A program made the translations under genes and the position numbers. Positions 7,910-17,106 of a stretch of DNA of 64,000 nucleotides are shown here, piece by piece. Position 1 is the stretch's first letter; each line of letters opens with the position of its first letter. Source of the DNA: DASWJZ01 sp038211615 (GTDB lineage: Bacteria > Pseudomonadota > Alphaproteobacteria > Rhizobiales > Afifellaceae); NCBI GenBank assembly GCA_038211615.1, contig JBBQVL010000014.1:1-64000 (forward strand). Direction: 5' to 3'. Below the pieces are notes generated by a model. The model was not told the origin of the DNA, did no database searches, and saw only the letters and a list, made by a program, of their open reading frames with translations.

Positions 7910-8764
7910 TTAGGGGCTGCGCGGGTCGAAATCGTGCGCGTCGCGAATCTTCTCCGAGAGCGCCGCGAGAAGCGCCTCGACCCGCCCGGGGTCACGGCCC
8001 CCAAGCGCCCCGCCGTCAAGCGATTGCACGGGAGAAACGAGGCGCACGCTGTTGGTCAGGAAGACTTCGTCGGCGGCAAAGACGTCCGCGATCTCGAGCG
8101 ACCGCTCGGCCGCCTCGATGCCAGCCGCAGCGGCTATCTCCAGCATGAGCCCGCGCACGATTCCCGCCAGCACGCCATCGGCGGAAGGCGGTGTGAAGAG
8201 CCTCGCACCGGAAAGGACGAAGAGGTTCGCAATCGTCGAGCAGGCGATCCTGCCGGCGGCATTGAGAAGGAGCGCGTCGTCCGCGCCTTTCCCGGCGGCC
8301 TCGCGCGCAGCGAGGATATTGTCGAGATAGCCGATCGTCTTCAGCCGCGAAGCCGGGGAGCCGGCGTTACGGACGATGCTGCTGGTGGCGAGCCGCACTG
8401 GCCGGCCGACATTGGCTCCGCTCCACGGCGTTGCCGAGACCATGATCGTCGGCTGTGCGGGCCCCGTCGGCCACAGGCCGCGCGCCGTCACGCCGCGCGT
8501 CACCGTCGTCCGCAGGATGAGATGCTCGCCCTTCGCCGCGCCGATCATGGCATCCCATCCGGCGCTGACGCTCGCCGGATCAATCGCGATGCCGATCGCG
8601 GCGGCGTGGACCGCGAGCCGCGCCAGATGCCGGTCGGCGGCGAACGGCTTCCGCCGGAAAGCCACGGCCGTATCGAACACGCCGTCGCCGAGCGTCATCC
8701 CCCGATCCGATGGATCGATCCGGCCGCCGAGCGCGCCGTTGACCCAGACCGGATCGCCGCTCAC
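7910..8764 (-). CDS. pabC: Aminodeoxychorismate lyase (class IV aminotransferase fold)
   Basis: 284 aa pyridoxal-phosphate enzyme of the class IV aminotransferase family. The PLP lysine is in SRLKTIGYLDNILAA and the N-terminus has the family signature DRGMTLGDGVFDT. It would split 4-amino-4-deoxychorismate into p-aminobenzoate and pyruvate in the cytoplasm. D-amino acid or branched-chain aminotransferase activity is the alternative, but the 4-nt GTGA overlap with pabA and the order pabB-pabA-pabC favour PabC. A GTG start is used. Confidence 0.85.
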   Translation of the reverse strand: MSGDPVWVNGALGGRIDPSDRGMTLGDGVFDTAVAFRRKPFAADRHLARLAVHAAAIGIAIDPASVSAGWDAMIGAAKGEHLILRTTVTRGVTARGLWPTGPAQPTIMVSATPWSGANVGRPVRLATSSIVRNAGSPASRLKTIGYLDNILAAREAAGKGADDALLLNAAGRIACSTIANLFVLSGARLFTPPSADGVLAGIVRGLMLEIAAAAGIEAAERSLEIADVFAADEVFLTNSVRLVSPVQSLDGGALGGRDPGRVEALLAALSEKIRDAHDFDPRSP

Positions 8765-9333
8765 GCCCCGGTCCGATCGAGGAAGGTGCCGAGCAGGTCA
8801 TAGCCATGCTCGGTCAGCACCGATTCGGAATGGAACTGCACGCCATAGGTCGGGTGCGTGCGGTGGCGGACGCCCATCACCTCTCCATCCTCGCTCCAGG
8901 CGCAGGGCAGTATCTCCGCCTCCTCGGATGGCGTCGAAACAATCAGCGAATGATAACGTCCGACGCGGAACGATTGCGGCAGGCCGGCGAAGATGCCGCT
9001 GCCGTCATGGCGGACGGTCGAGGCCCGCCCGTGCATCGGCGTGCCCGCGCGGGTCACCTCTGCACCGAACGCCTCGCCGATGCATTGATGGCCGAGGCAG
9101 ATGCCGAGGATTGGAATTTTCCCCGAGAGTTTTCGCACCGCCTCGGTGGAGATCCCCGCTTCGCCCGGCGTGCAGGGGCCGGGCGAGATGATGAGGCCGG
9201 TCGTGCCGCAGGCGAGAATCGCGTCGACGTCGATGCGGTCGTTGCGCTCCACCTCCACCTCGCGCCCAAGCTCCTCGACATAGCGGGCGATGTTGAAGAC
9301 GAAGGAATCGTAATTGTCGACGACGAGGATCAT
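8761..9333 (-). CDS. pabA: Aminodeoxychorismate/anthranilate synthase glutamine amidotransferase subunit
   Basis: 190 aa class I glutamine amidotransferase that delivers ammonia to PabB. The nucleophile lies in GICLGHQCIGEAFG, and the His and Glu of the triad are in VQFHSES. The N-terminus MILVVDNYDSFVFN is typical for TrpG/PabA. It overlaps pabB by 4 nt (ATGA) and pabC by 4 nt, so the three are one translational unit. In many bacteria this subunit also serves anthranilate synthase; the neighbours point to pABA synthesis. Confidence 0.92.
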   Translation of the reverse strand: MILVVDNYDSFVFNIARYVEELGREVEVERNDRIDVDAILACGTTGLIISPGPCTPGEAGISTEAVRKLSGKIPILGICLGHQCIGEAFGAEVTRAGTPMHGRASTVRHDGSGIFAGLPQSFRVGRYHSLIVSTPSEEAEILPCAWSEDGEVMGVRHRTHPTYGVQFHSESVLTEHGYDLLGTFLDRTGA

Positions 9334-10748
9334 GGCGCGGCCTCGGCCAGACGGACCGGCTCCAGCGCCTGGAACATGCGCTCCGCCTTCACCAGCGATT
9401 CCTCGTACTCCTCCTGCGGGTCCGACAGCAGCGTGATGCCGCCGCCGGCGCGGATCGATGCGATCCCGTCTTCCACGACGAGGGTGCGGATGGCGATGTT
9501 GGAGCGGAGCGACCCGTCATAGCCGAAGTGCACGATCGACCCGCAATAGACCGCGCGCGGCTCCGGCTCCAGTTCATGGATGATCTCCATCGCGCGGATC
9601 TTGGGCGCCCCGGTGATCGAGCCGCCCGGAAAGCAGGCGGCCATCAGGTGCAGCGCATCGAGGCCGGGCTTCAATCTCCCACGTACCACGGAGACGAGAT
9701 GGTGCACCGAGGCGTAGCTTTCCAGCCCGCAGAGCACCGGCGCCTCGACCGTCTTCGGCAGGCAGACGCGCGAGAAGTCGTTGCGCATCAGGTCGACGAT
9801 CATGATGTTTTCCGCACGGTCCTTTTCGCTCGCGAGAAGCTCTTCCGCGAGGCGGCGATCCTCCCGCCGGTCGGCGGAGCGCGGGCGCGTGCCCTTGATC
9901 GGGCGGGTCTCCGCCAGGCCGTCGTGAAGCAGGAGAAAGCTTTCCGGCGATGTCGAGGCCACGAGCCGCTCGGGCGTGACGATGAACGCCCCGAACGGCG
10001 CGGGGTTGGCGCTCCGCAGTTCGTCGTAGAGCACGAACGGATCGAAGTTCTCCGCAAGCTTCGCGCTCCAGCCCTGCGTGAGGTTGGCCTGGAAGATGTC
10101 GCCGGCGGCGATGTATTCCCGCGTCCGCTCCACCACCCTCCGGAAGCCACGGGCGCTCATGTTCCCCTGCCAGGCATCGCGCGGGATCGTCACGGGCACG
10201 GTCCTGCGGCGGGCGGAGCCGCTCGCAATCCGCTCCTTCAGCCACTCCGCGCGCTCATAGATGCGCCGCCCGCGCCGCAGCGAATCCTCCTCCGGCCAGC
10301 CGGTGGAGACGATGAAGGCGCGGCGGTCGACGACGTCGAAGGCGACGCCGACATCGTGGAACCAGAGATCGATCTCCGGCCGGGGGGAGCGGCCTCCCTT
10401 CGGCTGCGGCAGCCGCTCGAAGAGGCGTCCCGCCTCATACGTGAAGAAGCCGGTCGCGCCGCATTGGAACGGCATGCGCGGATCGGGCCGGATGTCGGAA
10501 TAGCGGGCGAGCTGATGCCGGAGCGCGTGGATCGCGTGCCCCGCGAGCGGCTCGCCGTTCCAGGAAGCCGCGCCTTCGTGGCTGGTGAAGCGCCCGAACG
10601 GATCGGCCGCGAGCCACGACCAGCGCCCGAGCTCCGGATGCGCCATGGCGCTGTCGAGCAGCACCAGCCCGGGGTCGGGCGGCAGCCTTCGCGCCGCCTC
10701 GAACGGATCGCGGAAGTCGATCTCCTGGATCAGCGGCTGCAACGGCAT
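9330..10748 (-). CDS. pabB: Aminodeoxychorismate synthase component I
   Basis: 472 aa chorismate-utilising enzyme that aminates chorismate to 4-amino-4-deoxychorismate. The motif RPIKGTRPR carries the Lys typical of PabB; anthranilate synthase has Ala (PIAGT). GGSITGAPKIRAMEII and the C-terminal IRAGGGI segment complete the active site. First gene of the pabB-pabA-pabC operon between the xox and pqq genes. pABA feeds folate and, in methylotrophs, methanopterin, so the placement fits demand for C1 carriers. Confidence 0.93.
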   Translation of the reverse strand: MPLQPLIQEIDFRDPFEAARRLPPDPGLVLLDSAMAHPELGRWSWLAADPFGRFTSHEGAASWNGEPLAGHAIHALRHQLARYSDIRPDPRMPFQCGATGFFTYEAGRLFERLPQPKGGRSPRPEIDLWFHDVGVAFDVVDRRAFIVSTGWPEEDSLRRGRRIYERAEWLKERIASGSARRRTVPVTIPRDAWQGNMSARGFRRVVERTREYIAAGDIFQANLTQGWSAKLAENFDPFVLYDELRSANPAPFGAFIVTPERLVASTSPESFLLLHDGLAETRPIKGTRPRSADRREDRRLAEELLASEKDRAENIMIVDLMRNDFSRVCLPKTVEAPVLCGLESYASVHHLVSVVRGRLKPGLDALHLMAACFPGGSITGAPKIRAMEIIHELEPEPRAVYCGSIVHFGYDGSLRSNIAIRTLVVEDGIASIRAGGGITLLSDPQEEYEESLVKAERMFQALEPVRLAEAAP

Positions 10749-10803
10749 TCTTCGGACCTCGACGGTCCCAGATATCAGCCAAACGGCTTCAGCGCACGTC
10801 TCG

Positions 10804-11655
10804 CTATTTCCGCCAGGCGCGCCTGAGATTGTAGGCCTTGTCCATGGCGATCGCTTCCGACTCGCCGGTCAGATCGATCAGCCGCGCCGAATTCAGGTCG
10901 GCGTGGTCGAAGATCGCGCCGGTGATGTTCGCTCCCGTCAGGTCCGCGCCGGCGAGCCGCGCCGCGGACATGTCCGCCCCGGAGAGGTTCGCGCCCTTCA
11001 GCGACGTGAACCGGAGGTCGACGAAGCGGAGGTTGGTGCCGGAAAAATCCGCGCCGTCGGCCTTGGCCGATTGCAGCACCGCGCGCATCAGTCCCATCGA
11101 CTGGTTCTTCATGTCCGCGCCGAGATCGGCCCCGGAAAAATTCGCCTTGAGCAGCGAGGCCTTTGTCAGGTCGGCGGTGATCCGCGCGCCGGTCAGGTCG
11201 ACACCGTCGAGGTCCGCGCCCATGAGCTGCGCCGCGAAGAGGCTCGCTTTCCGCATGCTGGCGCCGGAAAAATCCGCGTTGAGCGCCCACACCGCGTCGA
11301 GCACCGCGTTGTCGAGGTTGGCGGAGGCGAGGCTGGTCTTGTTCAGGTACGCGCCGCGCAGCGTCGCGCCGGCGAAATCGAGGCCGGAGAGGTCGAGCCC
11401 GTTCAGCCGCTTGCCGGTGAGGTCGAGGGGCTGACCCGCTGGCGCCGCCGCAAGCATCGCCGCCAGCGCTTCCCGCGTCATCTCCGCCTCGGTCATGTTG
11501 GGCGAGGAGAGGTCGAGGTTGCGCATCATGTCCTGCGCTCGCGCCGCGCCGGGAAGCACCGCCCCGGGCAGCGTTGCAAGGAGAAGCGCCGCGGCGACGA
11601 CGGCGCCCCGGCCAAGCGCCGGGCAGGCTCGCGAAAGGGCTCTCATGCGCTTCAT
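10804..11655 (-). CDS. Exported pentapeptide-repeat protein
   Basis: 283 aa with a signal peptide (Ala-rich core ending near ARAQD at residue 41), then about 200 residues of A(D/N)LXX repeats such as GADLDGVDLTGARITADLTKA and ANLSGADMSAARLAGADL. These form a right-handed quadrilateral beta helix. The repeats run from roughly residue 77 to 265. Most characterised pentapeptide proteins are cytoplasmic gyrase mimics or have no known role; a secreted one is less usual. It stands between pabB and the LysR gene, divergent from the latter, within the methanol oxidation region. Confidence 0.8.
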   Translation of the reverse strand: MKRMRALSRACPALGRGAVVAAALLLATLPGAVLPGAARAQDMMRNLDLSSPNMTEAEMTREALAAMLAAAPAGQPLDLTGKRLNGLDLSGLDFAGATLRGAYLNKTSLASANLDNAVLDAVWALNADFSGASMRKASLFAAQLMGADLDGVDLTGARITADLTKASLLKANFSGADLGADMKNQSMGLMRAVLQSAKADGADFSGTNLRFVDLRFTSLKGANLSGADMSAARLAGADLTGANITGAIFDHADLNSARLIDLTGESEAIAMDKAYNLRRAWRK

Positions 11656-11780
11656 CCCTGGTGAGCCGTCGGGCGGCTTTTCTCGTATGCGGGAAGGCTA
11701 GAGAAGTTTTCCCGCTCCCACAATTGCGCCAGCCGGCGACGCGTCGCACGGGCGTGCCGGCGACGGTGCGGCGTTCTTGC

Positions 11781-11827
11781 CAAATTCTAACCTTCGCTTA
11801 ATCGCATTCTATCCGATCCCGTCGTGG
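11781..11827 (+). promoter_or_regulatory. Shared upstream element, copy B
   Basis: The second copy of the element at 137-183. Here the direct repeats are TCTAACC (11786-11792) and TCTATCC (11808-11814), again 22 bp apart, with CTTAATCG between and GTCGTGGC after. It lies about 30-55 bp before the possible LysR starts, in a promoter-like position. Confidence 0.55.
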
Positions 11828-11879
11828 CTTATAGGCTCAGGCGCCGCTTTCTCCGGTGAAGGAGCCTTTAGGTCTCGGC

Positions 11880-12914
11880 ATGGACGACTTCGATCCGCAC
11901 GACCTGACCCTGCGTCAGCTGCAGATATTGTGGACGGTCGCGCATGCCGGTTCGCTGACCCGCGCCGCGAAGCAGCTCGAGATGCGCCAGCCCTCGATCT
12001 CGCAGCAGATCAGCAAGATGGAGCGGGCCCTCGGCGGCAAGCTCGTCCGCTTCGTGAACAACGAGATGCGGCTGACGCCGGCCGGCGAGTTCCTGGTGGA
12101 AGAGGCGGGCCGCATCCTCGGCGCCGTCGATCACGCCAAGGCGGGGCTGTCGGAGTTCTTCTCCGGCGAACGCGCGCGCATCGTCATCGGCACGCTCCCC
12201 TCGCTCGCCCGCAACGTGCTGATGCCGACCTTCGCGCGCCTGCTCGAGGCCAAGTCCGGCTACGTCATCGACATCGTCGAGATGACGCCGCGCGAGGCGA
12301 TCGAGCAGCTCGATGGCCGCATGATCGATATGGCGCTGATCTCCGGATATGCTGCGGCAACGCGGCTTTCCGCCGGTCTCCGCCATGTCGCGCTGATGGA
12401 GGACGCGCACTTTCTCGCCGTGCCGCGCGGCGTAGCCGACCTGACCGAAATCGAGGAGCCGGAGCGCGAGCTTGATCCGGGCGACTGGGACATCCTGAAT
12501 CGCACCATCCGCTACGCCTTCGCGAGCGAGCATTCCGACCGCGTCAACATGTGGTACGAGCAGCTCCTCCCGAGCAATCGCGTGCTGGCGCGCTGCCGTT
12601 CGTTCGAGAGCGCGCTGGCCTTCGTCGAGATGGGTCTCGGCACCGCCATCGTGCCGGAGCTGGCGGTGCACCAGAACGGGCGGCAGCTCTTCGACGTTGC
12701 GCTTTATTCCGTGCCGCTCCCGGCTCGCAAGACGCTGCTCGTCGCGCCGGACCATTACTTCAACCTGCCGTATCTGAAGGCCTTCATCGCCGCCTTCAAC
12801 AGCTGCTCCGCCGGGCTGCTTCGGCCGAAGGCGCGGCCCGCGCCGCTCTTCGTGACCGCGCGGCTCAAGGCGGAAGCCCCGCACGTGGCATCGCTGCTTC
12901 CCGGATCTCCATAG
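11880..12914 (+). CDS. LysR-family transcriptional regulator
   Basis: 344 aa from the ATG at 11880 (a GTG at 11856 would add 8 residues; neither has a strong ribosome binding site). The N-terminal winged helix is clear: LTLRQLQILWTVAHAGSLTRAAKQL followed by QPSISQQISKMER. The C-terminal ~220 residues form a LysR effector domain. It lies 104 bp upstream of pqqA on the same strand and downstream of element B. Control of the pqq or xox genes is a reasonable inference; the effector is unknown. Confidence 0.88.
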   Translation: MDDFDPHDLTLRQLQILWTVAHAGSLTRAAKQLEMRQPSISQQISKMERALGGKLVRFVNNEMRLTPAGEFLVEEAGRILGAVDHAKAGLSEFFSGERARIVIGTLPSLARNVLMPTFARLLEAKSGYVIDIVEMTPREAIEQLDGRMIDMALISGYAAATRLSAGLRHVALMEDAHFLAVPRGVADLTEIEEPERELDPGDWDILNRTIRYAFASEHSDRVNMWYEQLLPSNRVLARCRSFESALAFVEMGLGTAIVPELAVHQNGRQLFDVALYSVPLPARKTLLVAPDHYFNLPYLKAFIAAFNSCSAGLLRPKARPAPLFVTARLKAEAPHVASLLPGSP

Positions 12915-13018
12915 GTGCGACCTATGCGACGTATCGCTTGAGGGGCGGGCAGCACCGACCAACATTATCGTCGTCTCCTGACCATCGGAGGCACACGGCA
13001 AGTCGAAAGGTCATCATC

Positions 13019-13102
13019 ATGAAGAAGATCTGGACCCGCCCCGTCGTCGCTGAGAAGCAGACGGGCATGGAAGTCACGGCGTACCTGCCGGCCGAGCTCT
13101 AG
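13019..13102 (+). CDS. pqqA: Coenzyme PQQ precursor peptide PqqA
   Basis: 27-residue peptide whose Glu18 and Tyr22, in the conserved E-V-T-x-Y arrangement (GMEVTAY), are cross-linked by PqqE and become the PQQ skeleton. It reads MKKIWTRPVV followed by a short linker and ends AYLPAEL. AAAGG lies 8 nt before the ATG. It stands 37 bp before pqqB and is the first gene of pqqABCDE. Confidence 0.95.
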   Translation: MKKIWTRPVVAEKQTGMEVTAYLPAEL

Positions 13103-13139
13103 AGCACGGTGGCCATCCGCCACCGCACCCTTACCGGCC

Positions 13140-14066
13140 ATGCTTCATGTTCGGGTTCTTGGTGCGGCGGCGGGTGGCGGCTTTCCCCAGTGGAACGCCA
13201 ATTCTGAGGCATGCAGGCGCGCCCGCGCGGGCGATCCTCTTGCGAAGGCCGCCACGCAGGCCTCGATCGCCGTCTCGGCGGATGAGCGCCACTGGTTCGT
13301 CGTCAACGCCTCGCCGGACCTGCGCCAGCAGATCGAGGCGAATGGCTGCCTGCAGCCCTCGAGCGGTCTGCGCTCGAGCCCGATAGCCGGCGTGGTGCTG
13401 ACGAATGGCGACGTCGATGCGATCGCCGGCCTGCTGCATCTGCGCGAGGGGACACCGTTGGCGCTCTATGCCCACCCGGCCGTGCTGAAAGTCCTCGACG
13501 ATAATCCGGTCTTCGAAGTGATCGACCGGTCCGTCGTCCCGCGGCGCGAGTTCGAGATGGACAGATGGCAGACGCTTTGTCTTGCGAGCGGGATGGAAAG
13601 CGGCATTGAAATTCTCCCCTTCGTGGTGGCTGGCAAGGTGCCGCTCTACCGCGAGGGCGAAGTGCAGGGCGACGCGATGTTCGACGCGGACGGCTTCACG
13701 CTCGGCCTGGAGGTGCGCGGCGGCGGCGCGCGCTTCGCCTATGTCGCGAATTGCGCGGAGATCTCCGATGCGCTCGCGGCAAGGGTGCGCGGGATGCCGC
13801 TTGTCTTCATCGATGGCACGCTCTTCACCGACGACGAGATGATCCGCCAGGGGGTCGGCGGGAAGACCGGCCGCCGCATGGGCCATGTCAGCATATCGGG
13901 CGACGAGGGAACCCTCGCGCGGCTGAAGCCGCTCGGCATCGGCCGAAAAATTTTCATCCACATCAACAACACCAACCCGATTCTCCTGGCCGACTCGCCG
14001 GAGCGTCGCCACGTCGAGGCGGAGGGTTTCGAGGTGGCTTTCGACGGAATGGAGGTGCGTCTGTGA
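13140..14066 (+). CDS. pqqB: PQQ biosynthesis protein PqqB
   Basis: 308 aa metallo-beta-lactamase-fold protein. Family markers are the N-terminal LGAAAGGGFPQWNANS, the LTNGDVDAIAGLLHLREG segment and the C-terminal IHINNTNPILL. PqqB is thought to hydroxylate the Tyr-derived part of the precursor during PQQ synthesis; this is family knowledge. Its stop overlaps the GTG of pqqC by 4 nt. Confidence 0.96.
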   Translation: MLHVRVLGAAAGGGFPQWNANSEACRRARAGDPLAKAATQASIAVSADERHWFVVNASPDLRQQIEANGCLQPSSGLRSSPIAGVVLTNGDVDAIAGLLHLREGTPLALYAHPAVLKVLDDNPVFEVIDRSVVPRREFEMDRWQTLCLASGMESGIEILPFVVAGKVPLYREGEVQGDAMFDADGFTLGLEVRGGGARFAYVANCAEISDALAARVRGMPLVFIDGTLFTDDEMIRQGVGGKTGRRMGHVSISGDEGTLARLKPLGIGRKIFIHINNTNPILLADSPERRHVEAEGFEVAFDGMEVRL

Positions 14067-14836
14067 TTTTCCCCGGCATCGACAATCTGCGGAGCGGGGA
14101 GGAACTGGAGGCCGCGCTGCGCCGCATCGGCGCCGAGCGCTACCACAACCGTCATCCGTTTCACCGGCTGCTGCACGGCGGGCGGCTGACGCGCGGCCAG
14201 GTGCAGGCGTGGGCGCTCAACCGCTATTACTACCAGTCGCGCATCCCGATGAAGGACAGCGCCCTGATGGCGCGGATCGTGGATCCCGAGCTCAGGCGCG
14301 AGTGGTCGCAGCGCGTAATCGACCATGACGGTACACGCGAAGGGCAGGGCGGCGTCGCCCGCTGGCGGAAGCTCTGCGTCGCCGTCGGGCTCGATGAGGA
14401 GATGGTGAAGCGCGAGGAGGGCATCCTGCCGGCGACGCGCTTCGCGGTCGACGCCTATGTCCGCTTTGTCGCGGAGAAGTCGCTGACCGAGGCGATCGCC
14501 TCGTCACTGACCGAACTTTTTTCGCCGGGCATTATCAAGGAGCGCGTCACCGGCATGCTCGCCGGCTACGATTTCATCGACGAGGAGACGCTCTCCTATT
14601 TCAAGCCGCGGCTCGACCAGGCGCCGCGCGACGCGGAGTTCGCGCTCGCCTACGTGAAGGAGCATGCGCGGACGCCTGAGGAGCGGCGCCTGGTCTGCGC
14701 GGCGCTGCTCTTCAAGTGCGATGTGCTCTGGTCGCAGCTCGACGCGCTCAATCACGCCTACGTGCTCGGAGGCGGCATACCGCCCGGCTGTTTCGTGCCG
14801 GCCGAGACGGCTCAGGCGGTCGGGAAGGTCGCATGA
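14063..14836 (+). CDS. pqqC: Pyrroloquinoline-quinone synthase PqqC
   Basis: 257 aa helical oxidase that performs the last ring closure and eight-electron oxidation to PQQ. It contains the family segments NRHPFHRLLHGG, ALNRYYYQSRIPMKD and RVIDHDGTREGQGG. The GTG start overlaps pqqB (GTGA), with GGAGGT 7 nt upstream inside pqqB; it also overlaps pqqD by 4 nt. Confidence 0.96.
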   Translation: MIFPGIDNLRSGEELEAALRRIGAERYHNRHPFHRLLHGGRLTRGQVQAWALNRYYYQSRIPMKDSALMARIVDPELRREWSQRVIDHDGTREGQGGVARWRKLCVAVGLDEEMVKREEGILPATRFAVDAYVRFVAEKSLTEAIASSLTELFSPGIIKERVTGMLAGYDFIDEETLSYFKPRLDQAPRDAEFALAYVKEHARTPEERRLVCAALLFKCDVLWSQLDALNHAYVLGGGIPPGCFVPAETAQAVGKVA

Positions 14837-15120
14837 GCGCGCTGACCGCCGACACGGTTCTGGTGCGCCCGACCTGGGCGCGGCTGAAGCATTGCGATGT
14901 CCGCGATGCCTGGTTGCTCCTGGTGCCGGAGCGTGTGCTGTTTCCCTGCGCCACCACGACCGACATCCTGCAGCGGCTGGAAAAGCCGCAGGCGCTCGGT
15001 GTGCTCGCCGCCGATCTTGCCAAGGAATATGACGCGCCGGCCGAGGAAATTCTGGCCGATGTCGTGGGGCTGCTCGGCGACCTGGTGGAGAAGGGCTATG
15101 TCCGACGTGCTGGCGCCTGA
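14833..15120 (+). CDS. pqqD: PQQ precursor peptide chaperone PqqD
   Basis: 95 aa peptide-recognition protein (RRE fold) that holds PqqA for PqqE. Typical features are the central DAWLLLVPERVLFPCATTTDILQRL and a helical C-terminus. The ATG overlaps the pqqC stop by 4 nt, and its 3' end overlaps pqqE by 23 nt. It is not fused to pqqC here, unlike in some methylotrophs. Confidence 0.95.
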   Translation: MSALTADTVLVRPTWARLKHCDVRDAWLLLVPERVLFPCATTTDILQRLEKPQALGVLAADLAKEYDAPAEEILADVVGLLGDLVEKGYVRRAGA

Positions 15121-16252
15121 ACCCGAGGCGCGGACGGCTGCCGCGCCGCCGCTCGATGCGCGGCCCGCCCCGGCGGTCGAGACTCCGCTCGGGCTTCTCG
15201 CCGAGATCACGCATCGCTGTCCGCTTCAATGCCCCTATTGCTCCAATCCCGTCGCGCTGGAGCGGCCGAAGGGGGAGCTGACGACGGCGGAATGGGCGCG
15301 CGTTTTCGCCGAAGCCGCGGGCCTCGGCGTGGTGCAGCTGCACGTGTCGGGCGGCGAGCCGCTGGTGCGGCCCGATGCCGCCGACATCGTGCGCGCCGCG
15401 CGCGGCGCCGGGCTCTACGTCAATCTCATCACGGCGGCGGTTGGGCTGACGCCGGAGAAGGCCGACGCCCTCGTCGAAGCGGGCGTCGAGCATGTTCAGA
15501 TCTCGGTGCAGGATGCCACGAGCGAAGGCTGCAACCGCATCACCAACTACAAAAATGCCTTCGAGAAGAAGATGGAAGCCGCGAAGCTCGTCACCGAGCG
15601 CGGCCTGCCGCTCACCATCAACGCCGTCGTTCACCGGCAGAACCTCGATCACATCGAGGAGATGATCGCGCTGGCGGAAAAGCTCGGCGCGCACCGGCTG
15701 GAGGTGGCGCACGCCCAGTACTATGGCTGGGGCTACCAGAACCGCGCCGCGCTCATGCCGGAGCCGCGCCAGGTGGACCGGGCGACCGCGGCCGTCAACG
15801 CAGCGCGCGAGCGGCTGAAGGGCCGGCTTCTGATCGACTACGTCGTGCCCGACTACTATGCGAAGTTTCCAAAACCCTGCATGGGCGGATGGGGTCGGCA
15901 GTTCCTCGCCATCACGCCGTCTGGTGCGGTGCTGCCCTGCCATTCTGCGGCTAGCATTCCGGGGCTCGTATTCGACAATGTGCGGGAGCGGTCGCTCGAC
16001 TGGATCTGGAAGCGGTCGGAGTCATTCAACCGCTACCGCGGCAACGGCTGGATGCGCGAGCCTTGCCGCGGCTGCGCGCGCGCCGAGCAGGATTTCGGCG
16101 GCTGCCGCTGCCAAGCGCTCCTGCTGACGGGCGACGCCGCCAACACCGACCCGGTGTGCAGCCTCTCGCCGCATCATGCGATCACGCGCGATCTGGCGGA
16201 CGGCTGGGCGCGCGAGACTGTCCCGGACTTTATCTATCGGCGCTACCAGTAG
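15098..16252 (+). CDS. pqqE: PqqA peptide cyclase, radical SAM enzyme PqqE
   Basis: 384 aa radical SAM/SPASM enzyme that forms the Glu-Tyr carbon-carbon bond in PqqA. The radical SAM cluster motif CPLQCPYC is at residues 41-48, and GGEPL follows. The C-terminal SPASM Cys are in PCMGGWG, LPCHSA and PCRGCARAEQDFGGCRC. The start is within the 3' end of pqqD, with GGAG about 7 nt upstream. Last gene of pqqABCDE; no protease genes pqqF/G are present in the window. Confidence 0.97.
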   Translation: MSDVLAPEPEARTAAAPPLDARPAPAVETPLGLLAEITHRCPLQCPYCSNPVALERPKGELTTAEWARVFAEAAGLGVVQLHVSGGEPLVRPDAADIVRAARGAGLYVNLITAAVGLTPEKADALVEAGVEHVQISVQDATSEGCNRITNYKNAFEKKMEAAKLVTERGLPLTINAVVHRQNLDHIEEMIALAEKLGAHRLEVAHAQYYGWGYQNRAALMPEPRQVDRATAAVNAARERLKGRLLIDYVVPDYYAKFPKPCMGGWGRQFLAITPSGAVLPCHSAASIPGLVFDNVRERSLDWIWKRSESFNRYRGNGWMREPCRGCARAEQDFGGCRCQALLLTGDAANTDPVCSLSPHHAITRDLADGWARETVPDFIYRRYQ

Positions 16253-16287
16253 GCGCGCCTGCGCCCTTGCCGTTCCTCGGAACGAAG

Positions 16288-16306
16288 AAGCCCGGCCGAC
16301 GGCCGG
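16288..16306 (+). terminator. Hairpin after pqqE
   Basis: GCCCGGCC and its complement form a near-perfect inverted repeat around GAC, 35 bp after the pqqE stop. The plus-strand side has no T-run, but the minus-strand side runs into TTCTTCG. It may end transcription from both pqqE and the converging DUF1097 gene. Confidence 0.5.
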
Positions 16307-16340
16307 GCCTCCTGACTAACACTCTCCAGAAAACGAGTGC

Positions 16341-16859
16341 TTATTTCTTGGCCATCGCGAGCGCGATCTTCTGCGAGATGTACCCGAGGACCGCGCCGAT
16401 CACCATGGAGACGATCACCGCCACCAGCGGGTTGGTGAAATTGCCCGCGGTGACATTGGCGTTCGCGCCGGACAGCAGGAAGAACGCCGCAACGGCTGCA
16501 TAGCCGTAGACCATTGCGGGGATGGCCGAGAGCGCAGGGACCTTGGCAAGCAGGACCAGGATGAAGACCGTTACGCCAACGACGATTCCGGCCCATACCC
16601 CCGCCGGCATCGATCCTCCGATGCTGCCCGTATTGACCACGATCACCAGGGCAATCCAGGCGATGATGGCGCCCACGATGTTGCAGATGATCGTATTCTT
16701 CAGACCGGTCTCGCCGCCGCCGCAGTGGTAAAAGCAGGCCCAGGCGATGAAGATCGCCCAAATCTGCAGCGAGGCTCCGGCAAGCAGGCCGAGACAGACC
16801 CAGGTGGCGATGCCGCCGAGCACGCCAATACTGATCGCTAAAGCGACTATCAAATCCAT
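16341..16859 (-). CDS. DUF1097-family inner membrane protein
   Basis: 172 aa, nearly all hydrophobic, with five to six transmembrane segments. The motif FIAWACFYHCGGGETGLKNTI and the following segment resemble the DUF1097 (YcdZ-like) family. The ATG at 16859 is chosen because a GGGGGAAA ribosome binding site lies upstream and MDLIVALAIS is the usual beginning; longer in-frame readings look artefactual. It stands alone on the minus strand between pqqE and folP. Function is unknown, possibly a small-molecule transporter or channel. Confidence 0.75.
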   Translation of the reverse strand: MDLIVALAISIGVLGGIATWVCLGLLAGASLQIWAIFIAWACFYHCGGGETGLKNTIICNIVGAIIAWIALVIVVNTGSIGGSMPAGVWAGIVVGVTVFILVLLAKVPALSAIPAMVYGYAAVAAFFLLSGANANVTAGNFTNPLVAVIVSMVIGAVLGYISQKIALAMAKK

Positions 16860-17106
16860 GGCAGTTTCCCCCGTGTGAAGCCGCACATGATGCCGAAGGG
16901 CGATCCAGCCGCTCCTTGTTGTCGGACATGCCCGCGCCCAATGCTTAGGCGTCCGCATAAGAAACAATCATAATGCAAGTTTAACGGCCTTTCAAAACTT
17001 TCCTTTCAAATGCCCGTCACATTGCAACTCCAGGTGCCGCGACGGCGAGGGTCCCTTTCCCGGCTTTTGTTGTCACCCGGGGAGCCCTCCGCTACCAATC
17101 CGCCTC

